Shown here one piece after another: positions 50,472 to 58,213 of a stretch of DNA of 64,000 nucleotides. The position numbers were made by a program, and so were the translations under genes. How positions within the stretch are numbered: position 1 is the first letter of the stretch; every line of letters starts with the position of its first letter. The notes under the pieces were generated by a model. It saw only the letters and a program-made list of their open reading frames with translations. It made no database searches and was not told where the DNA came from. The stretch is from the NCBI GenBank assembly GCA_031422335.1, contig JANOQW010000018.1:48619-112618 (forward strand), written 5' to 3'. This DNA is from Methylotenera_A sp031422335 (GTDB lineage: Bacteria; Pseudomonadota; Gammaproteobacteria; Burkholderiales; Methylophilaceae).

Positions 50472-51416
50472 ATGGCACAAACCCAAATGGCACTAGATTC
50501 ACTAGATTTTGACGCAACAGTTGCATTGGCAACTAAAGTAGCACCACACGTAGATATTTTAGAAATCGGTACACCTTGCATTAAACACAATGGTATTGAA
50601 TTACTTAAAACATTGCGCGCTAAATTTCCAAACAACAAAATCTTAGTTGATTTGAAAACAATGGATGCTGGCTTTTATGAAGCTGAGCCATTTTACAAAG
50701 CCGGTGCAGATATTTGTACAGTTTTGGGTACTGCTGATATCGGTACTATCAAAGGTGTAATCGACGTTGCTAATAAATACGGCAAAATGGCGCAAGTTGA
50801 CTTGATTAATGTTGCTGACAAAAAAGCCCGTACATTAGAAGTAGCTAAATTAGGCGCCCACATCATTGGCGTTCACACAGGTCTAGATCAACAAGCTGCT
50901 GGTCAAACACCATTTAACGATTTAGCCATGGTAACTGGTTTAAACACAGGCGCTAAAGTATCAGTTGCTGGCGGTGTTAAAGCAGCAACTGTGCGTCAAG
51001 TAGTTGATGCAGGTGCAGATATTGTGGTTGCAGGCGCAGCGATTTACGGTGCTGCAGATCCAGCCGCTTCAGCAGCTGAAATCACAGCGCTAGCACGTGC
51101 AGGCAATGCAAGCACTGGTGGCATGGGTAAATATTTACCTTGGGCTTTAATTGCAGGCGCAGTATTGCTTGGTTTGTACTTGCTTAAAGGTGGCAACTCA
51201 ACTGAAGAAATGCCTGCCGCAGCAGATGCAGCAATGGAGCAAGTTGAAGGTGCTGCAGTTGAAGGCGCAGCGGCGGTTGAGGGTGCGGCAGTGGAAGGTG
51301 CAGCAGCCGTTGAAGGTGCGGTAGTTGAAGGCGCAGCAGCCGTTGAGGGTGCAGCAGCAGCTACAACTGATACAGCGACAACAGCAGTTGATGCGGCGGC
51401 TCCAGCAGCAGAATAA
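50472..51416 (+). CDS. hps: 3-hexulose-6-phosphate synthase with membrane-anchor tail
   Basis: A 314-residue protein. Residues 1-210 are a complete hexulose-phosphate synthase of the OMP-decarboxylase superfamily, which joins formaldehyde to ribulose 5-phosphate. EIGTPCIKHNG, the catalytic D60-x-K62-x-x-D65 in ILVDLKTMDAG, ADICTVLG, HTGLDQQ and SVAGGVKAATV are intact. Then come GNASTGGMGKYLPW, one hydrophobic span (about 222-238, flanked by Lys220 and Lys239) and an Ala-rich tail with tandem VEGAA/VEGAAA units (258-297). Normal enzymes are about 210 residues, so this is a fusion. CGGAGGAA is an excellent ribosome-binding site, and codon choice is uniform, as in highly expressed genes. It has its own promoter and terminator and sits between hisC and hisB. 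Confidence 0.9.
   Translation: MAQTQMALDSLDFDATVALATKVAPHVDILEIGTPCIKHNGIELLKTLRAKFPNNKILVDLKTMDAGFYEAEPFYKAGADICTVLGTADIGTIKGVIDVANKYGKMAQVDLINVADKKARTLEVAKLGAHIIGVHTGLDQQAAGQTPFNDLAMVTGLNTGAKVSVAGGVKAATVRQVVDAGADIVVAGAAIYGAADPAASAAEITALARAGNASTGGMGKYLPWALIAGAVLLGLYLLKGGNSTEEMPAAADAAMEQVEGAAVEGAAAVEGAAVEGAAAVEGAVVEGAAAVEGAAAATTDTATTAVDAAAPAAE
51243..51362. repeat. 33-bp tandem repeat in hps tail
   Basis: Three full 33-bp units and a partial fourth encode alternating VEGAA and VEGAAA. Synonymous third-position differences (GAA/GAG, GCA/GCG/GCT) between units show the protein pattern is kept while the DNA drifts. Confidence 0.9.
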
Positions 51417-51430
51417 TTGAGTTTTAATTA

Positions 51431-51461
51431 AAAAAGCCGACCAGTAGGTCGGCTTTTTTAT
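51431..51461 (+). terminator. Strong terminator after hps
   Basis: AAAAAGCCGACC, AGTA loop, GGTCGGCTTTTT plus T run. It begins 14 bases after the hps stop and insulates hps from the hisB transcript. Confidence 0.95.
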
Positions 51462-51643
51462 TGTACTTAATTTAGTACTTTACGTTTAGCGTTTAATATT
51501 TGGCTTGGTGCTTAATATTCGACCTAGTTTAATACAGTGTTTAATACTGTGAAATCACTAAAAATTTAGTTTAAAATGCAATTTAGGTTAAAATGCTTTA
51601 AATTATTCCTTCTCAATTAGTTAACTTAATTAATTCAAAGCAC

Positions 51644-52231
51644 ATGCGCCAAGCTGAAGTTACTCGTAACACTCTAGAAACCCAAATTACTGTGGCTATC
51701 AATATTGATGGCACAGGTGCATCACAGTTTAATACTGGTTTAGGTTTTCTCGACCACATGCTCGATCAAATTGCGCGTCATGGTATGTTTGATATTGCAG
51801 TCAACGCCAAAGGTGATTTGCATATTGATGCGCATCACACGGTGGAAGATATTGGTATTACGCTAGGTCAGGCCTTTGCCAAAGCCATCGGAGATAAAAA
51901 AGGCATTAATCGTTATGGTCACGCCTATGTGCCGCTAGATGAGGCACTTAGCCGCGTGGTACTCGATTTATCTGGCCGTCCTGGTTTGGAGTTTAATTGC
52001 CAATTTACCCGTGCCGCCATTGGCGAGTTTGATGTCGATTTGGTGCATGAGTTTTTTCAAGGCTTTGTCAATCATGCCAATGTCACTTTACATATTGACA
52101 ACCTTAAAGGCCACAACTCGCATCACCAATCGGAGACTATTTTTAAGGCCTTCGGCCGCGCCTTGCGCATGGCAGTAACGCATGATGCACGTATGGCTGG
52201 CATTATGCCATCCACCAAAGGCAGTCTATAA
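51644..52231 (+). CDS. hisB: Imidazoleglycerol-phosphate dehydratase
   Basis: A 195-residue monofunctional HisB; the phosphatase half found in E. coli is absent, as is normal in Betaproteobacteria. FLDHMLDQIARHGMFD and DIHIDAHHTVEDIGITLG-like LHIDAHHTVEDIGITLGQA supply Mn-binding His/Glu residues. HHQSETIFKAFGRALRMAV is the second signature. It follows the hps terminator after a 227-base gap that must hold the promoter of the hisB-H-A-F-I-E part. That gap contains loosely repeated TTTAATA/CTTAATA motifs (51467-51548). Confidence 0.96.
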   Translation: MRQAEVTRNTLETQITVAINIDGTGASQFNTGLGFLDHMLDQIARHGMFDIAVNAKGDLHIDAHHTVEDIGITLGQAFAKAIGDKKGINRYGHAYVPLDEALSRVVLDLSGRPGLEFNCQFTRAAIGEFDVDLVHEFFQGFVNHANVTLHIDNLKGHNSHHQSETIFKAFGRALRMAVTHDARMAGIMPSTKGSL

Positions 52232-52249
52232 ACTAAGTCTTCAATCGGT

Positions 52250-52906
52250 ATGCAAAAAATAGATATTGCAGTCGTCGATTATGGCATGGGCAATCTGCGC
52301 TCGGTGTCTAAAGCGGTTGAGCACGTGGTTTCGGATAAATCAGTTGTAGTTACAAGCGACCCAGACCTGATTCACCAAGCTGAGCGGATCATATTTCCTG
52401 GCCAAGGTGCTATGCCTGATTGTATGCGCGAGTTAGATGCACGTGGACTGCGAGATACCATCATTGATGCCGCTAAAAACAAACCATTTTTAGGTATTTG
52501 CATTGGTATGCAATTGTTATTTGAGCATTCTGAAGAGGGTAATACTGCGGGTTTGGGTTTGTTTAAAGGCAACGTAATGCGCTTTGCCGATAAGTTAACA
52601 GATGAAAACGGCGACAAGTTAAAAGTGCCACACATGGGATGGAATCGGGTTTTCCAACTAAAAAATCATCAAACTCAAGCGCATGCATTATGGGCAAATA
52701 TCGAAGATGCCACGCGTTTTTATCATGTACACAGTTACTACGCCGTGCCGCAAGATAGTGCGCTCATCGCTGGCGAAAGTGAATATCCAAGCCGCTTTAC
52801 CACTGCGATTGCGCGCGATAATATTTTTGCGACCCAGTTTCATGTAGAAAAAAGTGCAGCAGCAGGCTTGCAATTGCTCACTAATTTTGTAAACTGGAAA
52901 CCTTAA
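52250..52906 (+). CDS. hisH: Imidazole glycerol phosphate synthase subunit HisH
   Basis: A 218-residue glutamine amidotransferase subunit that supplies ammonia to HisF. VVDYGMGNLRSVSKA at the N-terminus, the nucleophile Cys in FLGICIGMQLLFEHSEE, and the His/Glu of the triad in ATQFHVEKSAAAGLQLL are all present. Length is typical. It is 18 bases downstream of hisB and belongs to the same operon; its partner hisF follows hisA. Confidence 0.96.
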   Translation: MQKIDIAVVDYGMGNLRSVSKAVEHVVSDKSVVVTSDPDLIHQAERIIFPGQGAMPDCMRELDARGLRDTIIDAAKNKPFLGICIGMQLLFEHSEEGNTAGLGLFKGNVMRFADKLTDENGDKLKVPHMGWNRVFQLKNHQTQAHALWANIEDATRFYHVHSYYAVPQDSALIAGESEYPSRFTTAIARDNIFATQFHVEKSAAAGLQLLTNFVNWKP

Positions 52907-52966
52907 ATTTATCTTTATTGTTTTGCATAACTTAACTCAAATTAATAACACTATTTAATAATAACC

Positions 52967-53707
52967 ATGCTAATTATTCCTGCGATTGATCTCAAAGACG
53001 GCCACTGCGTGCGGCTAAAACAAGGCGTGATGGAAGGCGCTACCGTGTTCTCAGAAGACCCGGGCGCTATGGCGCGGCATTGGGTTGACCAAGGCGGTAA
53101 ACGGCTGCATTTGGTGGATTTAAACGGCGCATTTGCGGGTAAGCCAATCAACGAAGGGGCAATCAAGTCAATCGTAGCGGCTTGCAAGGGAGAGATTCCC
53201 ATTCAACTCGGCGGTGGTATTCGCGATTTAGAAACGATTGAGCGCTATTTAGATGATGGCATTGATTATGTGATTATTGGCACGGCAGCCGTAAAAACGC
53301 CAGGCTTTTTGCATGAGGCTTGCTATGCATTCCCTGGTCAAATAATAGTGGGCTTAGATGCTAAAGATGGCAAAGTGGCGATTGATGGCTGGAGCAAACT
53401 CACTGGCCACGACGTGATTGATTTGGCCAAAAAGTTTGAAGATTACGGCGTCAGTTCTATTGTTTACACGGACATTGGTCGCGATGGTATGTTAAGTGGC
53501 GTTAACATTGAGGCGACAGTGGCGCTGGCGCAAGCACTCACCATTCCAGTGATTGCTTCAGGCGGCTTAACCAATTTGGATGATGTAAAAAAACTGTGCG
53601 CAGTGGCGCACGAGGGTATTATTGGTGCAATTACGGGCCGCGCTATTTACGAGGGAACCATAAATTTCGCAGCTGCACAAAAACTGGCAGACGAGTTAAG
53701 CGCTTAA
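52967..53707 (+). CDS. hisA: ProFAR isomerase HisA
   Basis: A 246-residue TIM-barrel enzyme that isomerises ProFAR to PRFAR. IIPAIDLKDGHCVRLKQG has the catalytic Asp after IIPAID, VDLNGAFAGKPINEGAI and QLGGGIRDLETIERYLDDG carry a phosphate-binding loop, and TDIGRDGMLSGVNIEAT has the second catalytic Asp. The stop codon overlaps hisF by one base (TAATG). Confidence 0.96.
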   Translation: MLIIPAIDLKDGHCVRLKQGVMEGATVFSEDPGAMARHWVDQGGKRLHLVDLNGAFAGKPINEGAIKSIVAACKGEIPIQLGGGIRDLETIERYLDDGIDYVIIGTAAVKTPGFLHEACYAFPGQIIVGLDAKDGKVAIDGWSKLTGHDVIDLAKKFEDYGVSSIVYTDIGRDGMLSGVNIEATVALAQALTIPVIASGGLTNLDDVKKLCAVAHEGIIGAITGRAIYEGTINFAAAQKLADELSA

Positions 53708-54474
53708 TGGCATTAGCAAAACGCATCATTCCTTGCTTAGACGTAACGGATGGTAGAGTTGTGAAAGGCGTCAATTTTTTAGAGTTACGCGACGCAGGCG
53801 ACCCAGTAGAAATTGCTAAACGCTATGACGACCAAGGCGCGGATGAACTCACGTTTTTAGACATCACCGCTAGCTCAGATAATCGCGATTTGATTTTGCA
53901 CATTATCGAAGAAGTCGCCAGTCAAGTGTTTATTCCATTGACTGTGGGCGGTGGCGTACGCGAGGTAGCCGATGTGCGCCGTTTGCTCAACGCAGGTGCA
54001 GACAAAGTCAGTATTAATACGACTGCAGTATTGAACCCACAAATCGTCAAAGATGCGGCAGATCGTTACGGCTCGCAATGCATTGTGGTCGCCATTGATG
54101 CTAAAAAGGTAGATAATCAGCCATTCGAGTGGGAAGTGTTTACCCACGGCGGGCGCAAACCCACAGGACTAGATGCTGTAAAATGGGCACAGCACATGGT
54201 GACGCTAGGCGCGGGCGAGTTGTTGGTGACCAGCATGGACCGCGATGGCACTAAGATTGGTTTTAACAACCCACTGAATCGTGCGATTTCTGACGCTGTG
54301 GCAGTGCCATTGATTGCATCGGGCGGTGTGGGTGCTTTGCAGCATTTGGTAGATGGTGTAAAACTAGGTGGTGCAGATGCAGTGCTGGCTGCGAGCATTT
54401 TTCACTATGGTGAATTTACCGTGCAGCAGGCCAAAGCTTATATGGCTGAACGCGGTATAGAGGTAAGGTTATGA
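53707..54474 (+). CDS. hisF: Imidazole glycerol phosphate synthase subunit HisF
   Basis: A 255-residue cyclase subunit, the other half of the HisH/HisF complex. The true start is ATG 53707, giving MALAKRIIPCLDVTDGRVVKG with catalytic Asp; a longer open frame from 53596 only runs back through hisA. Asp in SMDRDGTKIGFN is the second catalytic residue, and VGGGVREVADVRRLLNAGADKV binds phosphate. It overlaps hisI by 4 bases (ATGA). Confidence 0.96.
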   Translation: MALAKRIIPCLDVTDGRVVKGVNFLELRDAGDPVEIAKRYDDQGADELTFLDITASSDNRDLILHIIEEVASQVFIPLTVGGGVREVADVRRLLNAGADKVSINTTAVLNPQIVKDAADRYGSQCIVVAIDAKKVDNQPFEWEVFTHGGRKPTGLDAVKWAQHMVTLGAGELLVTSMDRDGTKIGFNNPLNRAISDAVAVPLIASGGVGALQHLVDGVKLGGADAVLAASIFHYGEFTVQQAKAYMAERGIEVRL

Positions 54475-54860
54475 ACTGGTTAGACGAGATTCACTGGAAT
54501 GAAAACGGACTGGTGCCTGTCATCGCGCAAGATTACAAAACGGGCAAAGTGCTGATGTTTGCCTGGATGAACCGCGAAGCTTTGCAACTGACGGATGATA
54601 CAAAACAAGCGGTATATTTTTCGCGCAGCCGCAACAAATTGTGGCGCAAGGGCGAAGAATCTGGCCACACGCAAAATGTACACGAAATTCGTATCGATTG
54701 TGATGAAGACGTGATTTTATTGCGCATTGAGCAGTTGAGCGGCATTGCTTGTCATACTGGACGCTGTAGTTGTTTTTTTAAAAAATTAGAAGATGGCCAT
54801 TGGAAAATTGACCAGCCAGTGATTAAGAACCCTGAAGATATATATAAAATAATAGTATAA
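54471..54860 (+). CDS. hisI: Phosphoribosyl-AMP cyclohydrolase
   Basis: A 129-residue monofunctional HisI that opens the adenine ring of PR-AMP. VIAQDYKTGKVLMFAWMNREA, YFSRSRNKLWRKGEESGHTQ, and the metal-binding DCDEDVILLRIEQ and IACHTGRCSCFF (Cys ligands) are all present. The separate hisE gene follows after 27 bases; the two activities are fused in enteric bacteria but split here, as is usual in Betaproteobacteria. Confidence 0.95.
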   Translation: MNWLDEIHWNENGLVPVIAQDYKTGKVLMFAWMNREALQLTDDTKQAVYFSRSRNKLWRKGEESGHTQNVHEIRIDCDEDVILLRIEQLSGIACHTGRCSCFFKKLEDGHWKIDQPVIKNPEDIYKIIV

Positions 54861-54887
54861 AACGATTGCATAAATACCTAGCCTAAT

Positions 54888-55208
54888 ATGAATGATATTT
54901 TAAACCGACTTGCTGATATGCTGGAATCACGTAAAAGTGCCGATGCCGATAGTTCTTACGTGGCAAAATTGTACGCCAAAGGCATGGATTCGATTCTTAA
55001 AAAAGTGGGCGAAGAAGCAACCGAAACCGTCATTGCAGCCAAAGGTGGCAAGCGTGAAGAGATTATTTATGAAACTGCTGATTTGTGGTTTCACACACTG
55101 GTGATGTTGGCCAAAGCCGATATTAAACCGCAAGAAGTCTTAGATGAGTTGGCACGGCGTGAAGGCTTATCGGGAATTGATGAGAAAGCTTCTAGGACAA
55201 AGTCATGA
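54888..55208 (+). CDS. hisE: Phosphoribosyl-ATP pyrophosphatase
   Basis: A 106-residue all-alpha NTP pyrophosphatase (MazG-like) acting on PR-ATP. SYVAKLYAKGMDSILKKVGEEATETVIAAKGG contains the E-E-x-x-E metal-binding motif, and YETADLWFHTLVMLAKADI the downstream E-x-x-D. The last his gene; its 3' end overlaps the hinT start by 4 bases (ATGA). Confidence 0.95.
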   Translation: MNDILNRLADMLESRKSADADSSYVAKLYAKGMDSILKKVGEEATETVIAAKGGKREEIIYETADLWFHTLVMLAKADIKPQEVLDELARREGLSGIDEKASRTKS

Positions 55209-55531
55209 GCGCTGACTGCATATTTTGTAAGATTATTGGTGGGGTAATTCCTGCCAAAAAAATCTATGATGATGCCGATTTTATTGCTTTTAACGACATT
55301 AAACCAATGGCAAGAGTGCACTTTTTAATTGTGCCAAAATTACACATAGAAACATTAAAAGACTGTAACGAATCGCATCAAGCTTTACTTGGTAAAGCTT
55401 TGTTATTGGTACCAAAGTTGGCTGCAGAACAAGGCTTGATAGGCTTTAAAACGCTGATTAACACCGGCCGTGAAGGCGGCCAAGAAGTGTTTCACATTCA
55501 TGTGCATACATTTGGCGGTGGCGCAGCCTAA
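55205..55531 (+). CDS. hinT: HIT family purine nucleoside phosphoramidase HinT
   Basis: A 108-residue histidine triad protein. CIFCKIIGGVIPAKKIYDD at the N-terminus, FNDIKPMARVHFLIVPK and the triad HIHVHTFGG near the C-terminus identify the HinT branch, which hydrolyses nucleoside phosphoramidates such as AMP-lysine. Translationally coupled to hisE, which is a conserved arrangement in Betaproteobacteria; the biological reason is unclear. Confidence 0.93.
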   Translation: MSADCIFCKIIGGVIPAKKIYDDADFIAFNDIKPMARVHFLIVPKLHIETLKDCNESHQALLGKALLLVPKLAAEQGLIGFKTLINTGREGGQEVFHIHVHTFGGGAA

Positions 55532-55551
55532 ACTGCAGTAAATTTATTATT

Positions 55552-55568
55552 GGCCTGCAGGCCGCATA
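55552..55568. repeat. Partial dispersed repeat between hinT and tatA
   Basis: GGCCTGCAGGCCGCATA keeps one arm and the start of the core (CCGCAT on plus), then diverges. It lies just before the tatA ribosome-binding site AAGGAG. Confidence 0.55.
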
Positions 55569-55584
55569 GAATAAGGAGATAGAC

Positions 55585-55818
55585 ATGGGTTCATTCAGTT
55601 TATGGCATTGGTTAATTGTGTTGCTGATAGTGGTGTTAGTGTTTGGTACCAAAAAATTACGCAATATGGGCAGCGATGTGGGCGGCGCAGTAAAAGAGTT
55701 TAAAGACGCCATGAAAGATGGCCAAGATAAAGTAGCTGACGAAGCCGACAAAGCGGGAACTACCATTGAAGGCGAAGTTGTTAGTAAAACCACTAGCAAA
55801 ACTAAAGACAAAGTTTAG
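55585..55818 (+). CDS. tatA: Twin-arginine translocase subunit TatA
   Basis: A 77-residue TatA: an N-terminal span SLWHWLIVLLIVVLVFGTKKL with the conserved hinge FGTKKLR, an amphipathic helix NMGSDVGGAVKEFKDAMK, and a polar tail. TatA oligomers form the passage for folded Tat substrates. AAGGAG lies 7-12 bases before the ATG. First gene of tatABC. Confidence 0.95.
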   Translation: MGSFSLWHWLIVLLIVVLVFGTKKLRNMGSDVGGAVKEFKDAMKDGQDKVADEADKAGTTIEGEVVSKTTSKTKDKV

Positions 55819-55832
55819 TTGTAGATTAAAAC

Positions 55833-56264
55833 GTGTTTGACGTTTCATTTTCTGAGCTGCTCGTTATTGCCGTAGTGGCTTTGCTGGTGATTGGCCCAGA
55901 AAAGCTGCCAAAACTGGCACGTACAGTGGGCGCGCTCACAGGCCGCATGCAACGCTATGTCGCGCAGGTAAAAGAAGAAATCAACCGCGAAGTACGTTTT
56001 GAAGAGCTGCAAAAATTGCAGCAAGAAATCAAGCAATCTGTAGAAAATAATGTGGTAAACCCTATCGAGCGCGAATCGACTGCCCTGCGAGGCAGCATCT
56101 ATGCGGCTGCTGGCGATGCCAAAATTAAGCCTACGGTTAAAGCCGTGCCAAAAAAAGTAAAATCTACTGTAAAAAAATCTACCCGCGCCGCCAAATCGCA
56201 AACTACAAACCCCGCAGCGGCTAAACCAGAAGCGCTAAAGCCTAAAGTCGTTAAATCTAAATGA
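55833..56264 (+). CDS. tatB: Twin-arginine translocase subunit TatB
   Basis: A 143-residue TatB starting at GTG 55833. MFDVSFSELLVIAVVALLVIGPEKLPKLARTVG-type N-terminus: one span with Glu8 and the GPEKLP hinge, then an amphipathic helix (about 35-75). The last 45 residues are a Lys/Ala/Pro-rich basic tail of low complexity. TatB forms the receptor complex with TatC. It overlaps tatC by 4 bases. Confidence 0.94.
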   Translation: MFDVSFSELLVIAVVALLVIGPEKLPKLARTVGALTGRMQRYVAQVKEEINREVRFEELQKLQQEIKQSVENNVVNPIERESTALRGSIYAAAGDAKIKPTVKAVPKKVKSTVKKSTRAAKSQTTNPAAAKPEALKPKVVKSK

Positions 56265-56992
56265 CACCTACCGAATCATTTATCTCGCATTTAATTGAGC
56301 TACGTAATCGCTTGTTAAAAATTGTGCTAGGTTTTGTGCTGATATTTTTTGCGCTGTTTCCGTTTGCCAATAAAATTTATGCCTTGCTCGCATCGCCTAT
56401 GTTGGCCAAGCTGCCAGCTGGCGGTCAAATGATTGCCACCGCAGTCACCACGCCGTTTTTTATCCCGATGAAAGTGGCGATGATGGCGGCATTTGTGATC
56501 GCCTTGCCGCACACCTTGTACCAAATATGGGCGTTTGTGGCGCCGGGCTTGTATGCGCACGAGAAAAAACTCATGGTGCCTGTCATTACCGCTAGCAGCC
56601 TATTATTTTTGGCGGGTATGGCGTTTGCCTATTTTGCCGTGTTCCCTACCGTGTTTGGCTTTATTGTGAGCAGCGCGCCTGCAGGCGTGGCAGTGATGAC
56701 CGATATTAGTGAATATCTCGATTTTATCATGACATTATTTATGGCATTCGGCCTAGCGTTCGAGGTGCCGATTGCGGTGGTGCTGATTGTGCGTTTTGGT
56801 TGGGTTTCGATTGCACAGCTAAAAGAAGCGCGTAGTTATGTGATTGTCGGTGCGTTTGTGTTGGGCGCTATTTTTACGCCGCCCGACATTATCTCGCAGT
56901 TTATGTTGGCGGTGCCGCTGTGGTTGTTGTATGAGGTGGGTATATTGGTAGCGCGCCATACCACGCCAAAACCCAATACAATCAAAGCTTAA
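56261..56992 (+). CDS. tatC: Sec-independent translocase subunit TatC
   Basis: A 243-residue protein with six spans. The N-terminal SFISHLIELRNRLLKI holds the twin-arginine recognition residues, and the segment FVAPGLYAHEKKLMVP has the essential P-x-L-x-x-x-E/HEKK motif. EARSYVIVGAFVLGAIFTPPDIISQ is the last signature. It recognises Tat signal peptides. The stop is convergent with the protease gene and only 2 bases away. Confidence 0.95.
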   Translation: MTPTESFISHLIELRNRLLKIVLGFVLIFFALFPFANKIYALLASPMLAKLPAGGQMIATAVTTPFFIPMKVAMMAAFVIALPHTLYQIWAFVAPGLYAHEKKLMVPVITASSLLFLAGMAFAYFAVFPTVFGFIVSSAPAGVAVMTDISEYLDFIMTLFMAFGLAFEVPIAVVLIVRFGWVSIAQLKEARSYVIVGAFVLGAIFTPPDIISQFMLAVPLWLLYEVGILVARHTTPKPNTIKA

Positions 56993-56994
56993 TT

Positions 56995-58161
56995 TTAACG
57001 TTTAGTTGTTGCAGGTTTTGGCCGCTTGCCTACAGCCACGCTTACTGTGATTTCTTTGGTTGCGCGCGCAATTTTTAGCTCGGCTTTGTCGTCAGGTTTA
57101 AGCGCTGCAATAATATTCAGCATGCCGCTGCTATCCACCACTTCTTTATTATTAATCGCCAACAGCACGTCACCCGCTTTAAGGCCAGCCACATCAGCCG
57201 GGCTATCGCGCAGCACGCCTGCAATCAATGAACCTTGCGCTTTATTTAACTTAAACGATTCTGCCAACTCGGGCGTAATGTCTTGCGCCTCAATGCCTAT
57301 CCAGCCGCGTGTGACACTACCGTTTACCGCAATTTGTTCCATTACCTGTTTGGCAATGCTGGCGGGGATGGCAAAACCAATACCCATGCTGCCGCCGCTG
57401 CGCGAATAAATGGCGCTGTTAATGCCAATTAAATTGCCTTCTGCATCTATCAGTGCACCACCCGAGTTGCCTGGGTTGATCGATGCATCAGTTTGAATAA
57501 AATTTTCGTAGGTGTTTATACCCAAATGGTTGCGGCCAAGCGCACTAATAATGCCTTGCGTGACGGTTTGGCCTACCCCAAACGGGTTGCCAATCGCTAG
57601 CACTACGTCGCCCACACTTAATTTCTCGTTCGCGGCAAAGGTGATTGATGGCAAGTTCTCAGCCTCTACTTTTAGTACCGCCAAATCCGTATCAGGGTCG
57701 GTACCAACCACTTTGGCAGCCAATTTTCTGCCGTCAGCCAGCGCCACTTCAATTTCATCTGCACTAGCAATCACGTGCTCATTGGTTAAAATTAGGCCTT
57801 GCTCGCTCACAATCACGCCGCTGCCCAAGCTGCTATCGGGCTGCGCTTCTTCATTTTCTGGCTGATCGCCAAAAAAATGTTTAAATAGCGGGTCATCTCT
57901 AAATTGCTCGTGTGGGTTGGGCGCAGTCAGTTTGCTCGAGGTAAAAATATTCACTACAGCAGGCATGGCTTTGTTGGCGGCACCACTGTAGCTGCCAACT
58001 GAGGGAGTGTTTGGCTTGGCTACAACACTCGGTTCTATTTGGTTGATGACAATGGCGTCTTGCTTGCTTTCTAGAAAATCAGGATAAAAAAGGCGCAATA
58101 CAAACAAAACACCCAAGCAGGCGGTGACAGACTGTGCAAAAATAAGCCAAATGCGTTGCAT
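56995..58161 (-). CDS. DegS/AlgW-type serine endopeptidase
   Basis: A 388-residue trypsin-like protease of the HtrA family. One N-terminal span (about 5-25) anchors it in the inner membrane. The catalytic triad is in LTNEHVIASADE (His), DTDLAVLKVE (Asp) and INPGNSGGALIDAEG (Ser). One PDZ domain (about 270-375) contains GWIGIEAQDI and PADVAGLKAGDVLLAINN. A single PDZ and a membrane anchor fit DegS/AlgW, the sensors that begin cleavage of anti-sigma factors in the envelope stress pathway. No rseA/rseB genes are nearby. The gene is divergent from the Nif3-like gene, with 52 bases between. Confidence 0.9.
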   Translation of the reverse strand: MQRIWLIFAQSVTACLGVLFVLRLFYPDFLESKQDAIVINQIEPSVVAKPNTPSVGSYSGAANKAMPAVVNIFTSSKLTAPNPHEQFRDDPLFKHFFGDQPENEEAQPDSSLGSGVIVSEQGLILTNEHVIASADEIEVALADGRKLAAKVVGTDPDTDLAVLKVEAENLPSITFAANEKLSVGDVVLAIGNPFGVGQTVTQGIISALGRNHLGINTYENFIQTDASINPGNSGGALIDAEGNLIGINSAIYSRSGGSMGIGFAIPASIAKQVMEQIAVNGSVTRGWIGIEAQDITPELAESFKLNKAQGSLIAGVLRDSPADVAGLKAGDVLLAINNKEVVDSSGMLNIIAALKPDDKAELKIARATKEITVSVAVGKRPKPATTKR

Positions 58162-58213
58162 AACGTAAACTCAAATAAAGATGTGATTAGTATAGGGGAA
58201 ATGTGGGGAAATT

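Noticed and set aside
51243..51362. CRISPR-like or satellite array
   Set aside because: The repeats are directly adjacent, in frame, with no spacers, and belong to the hps coding sequence.
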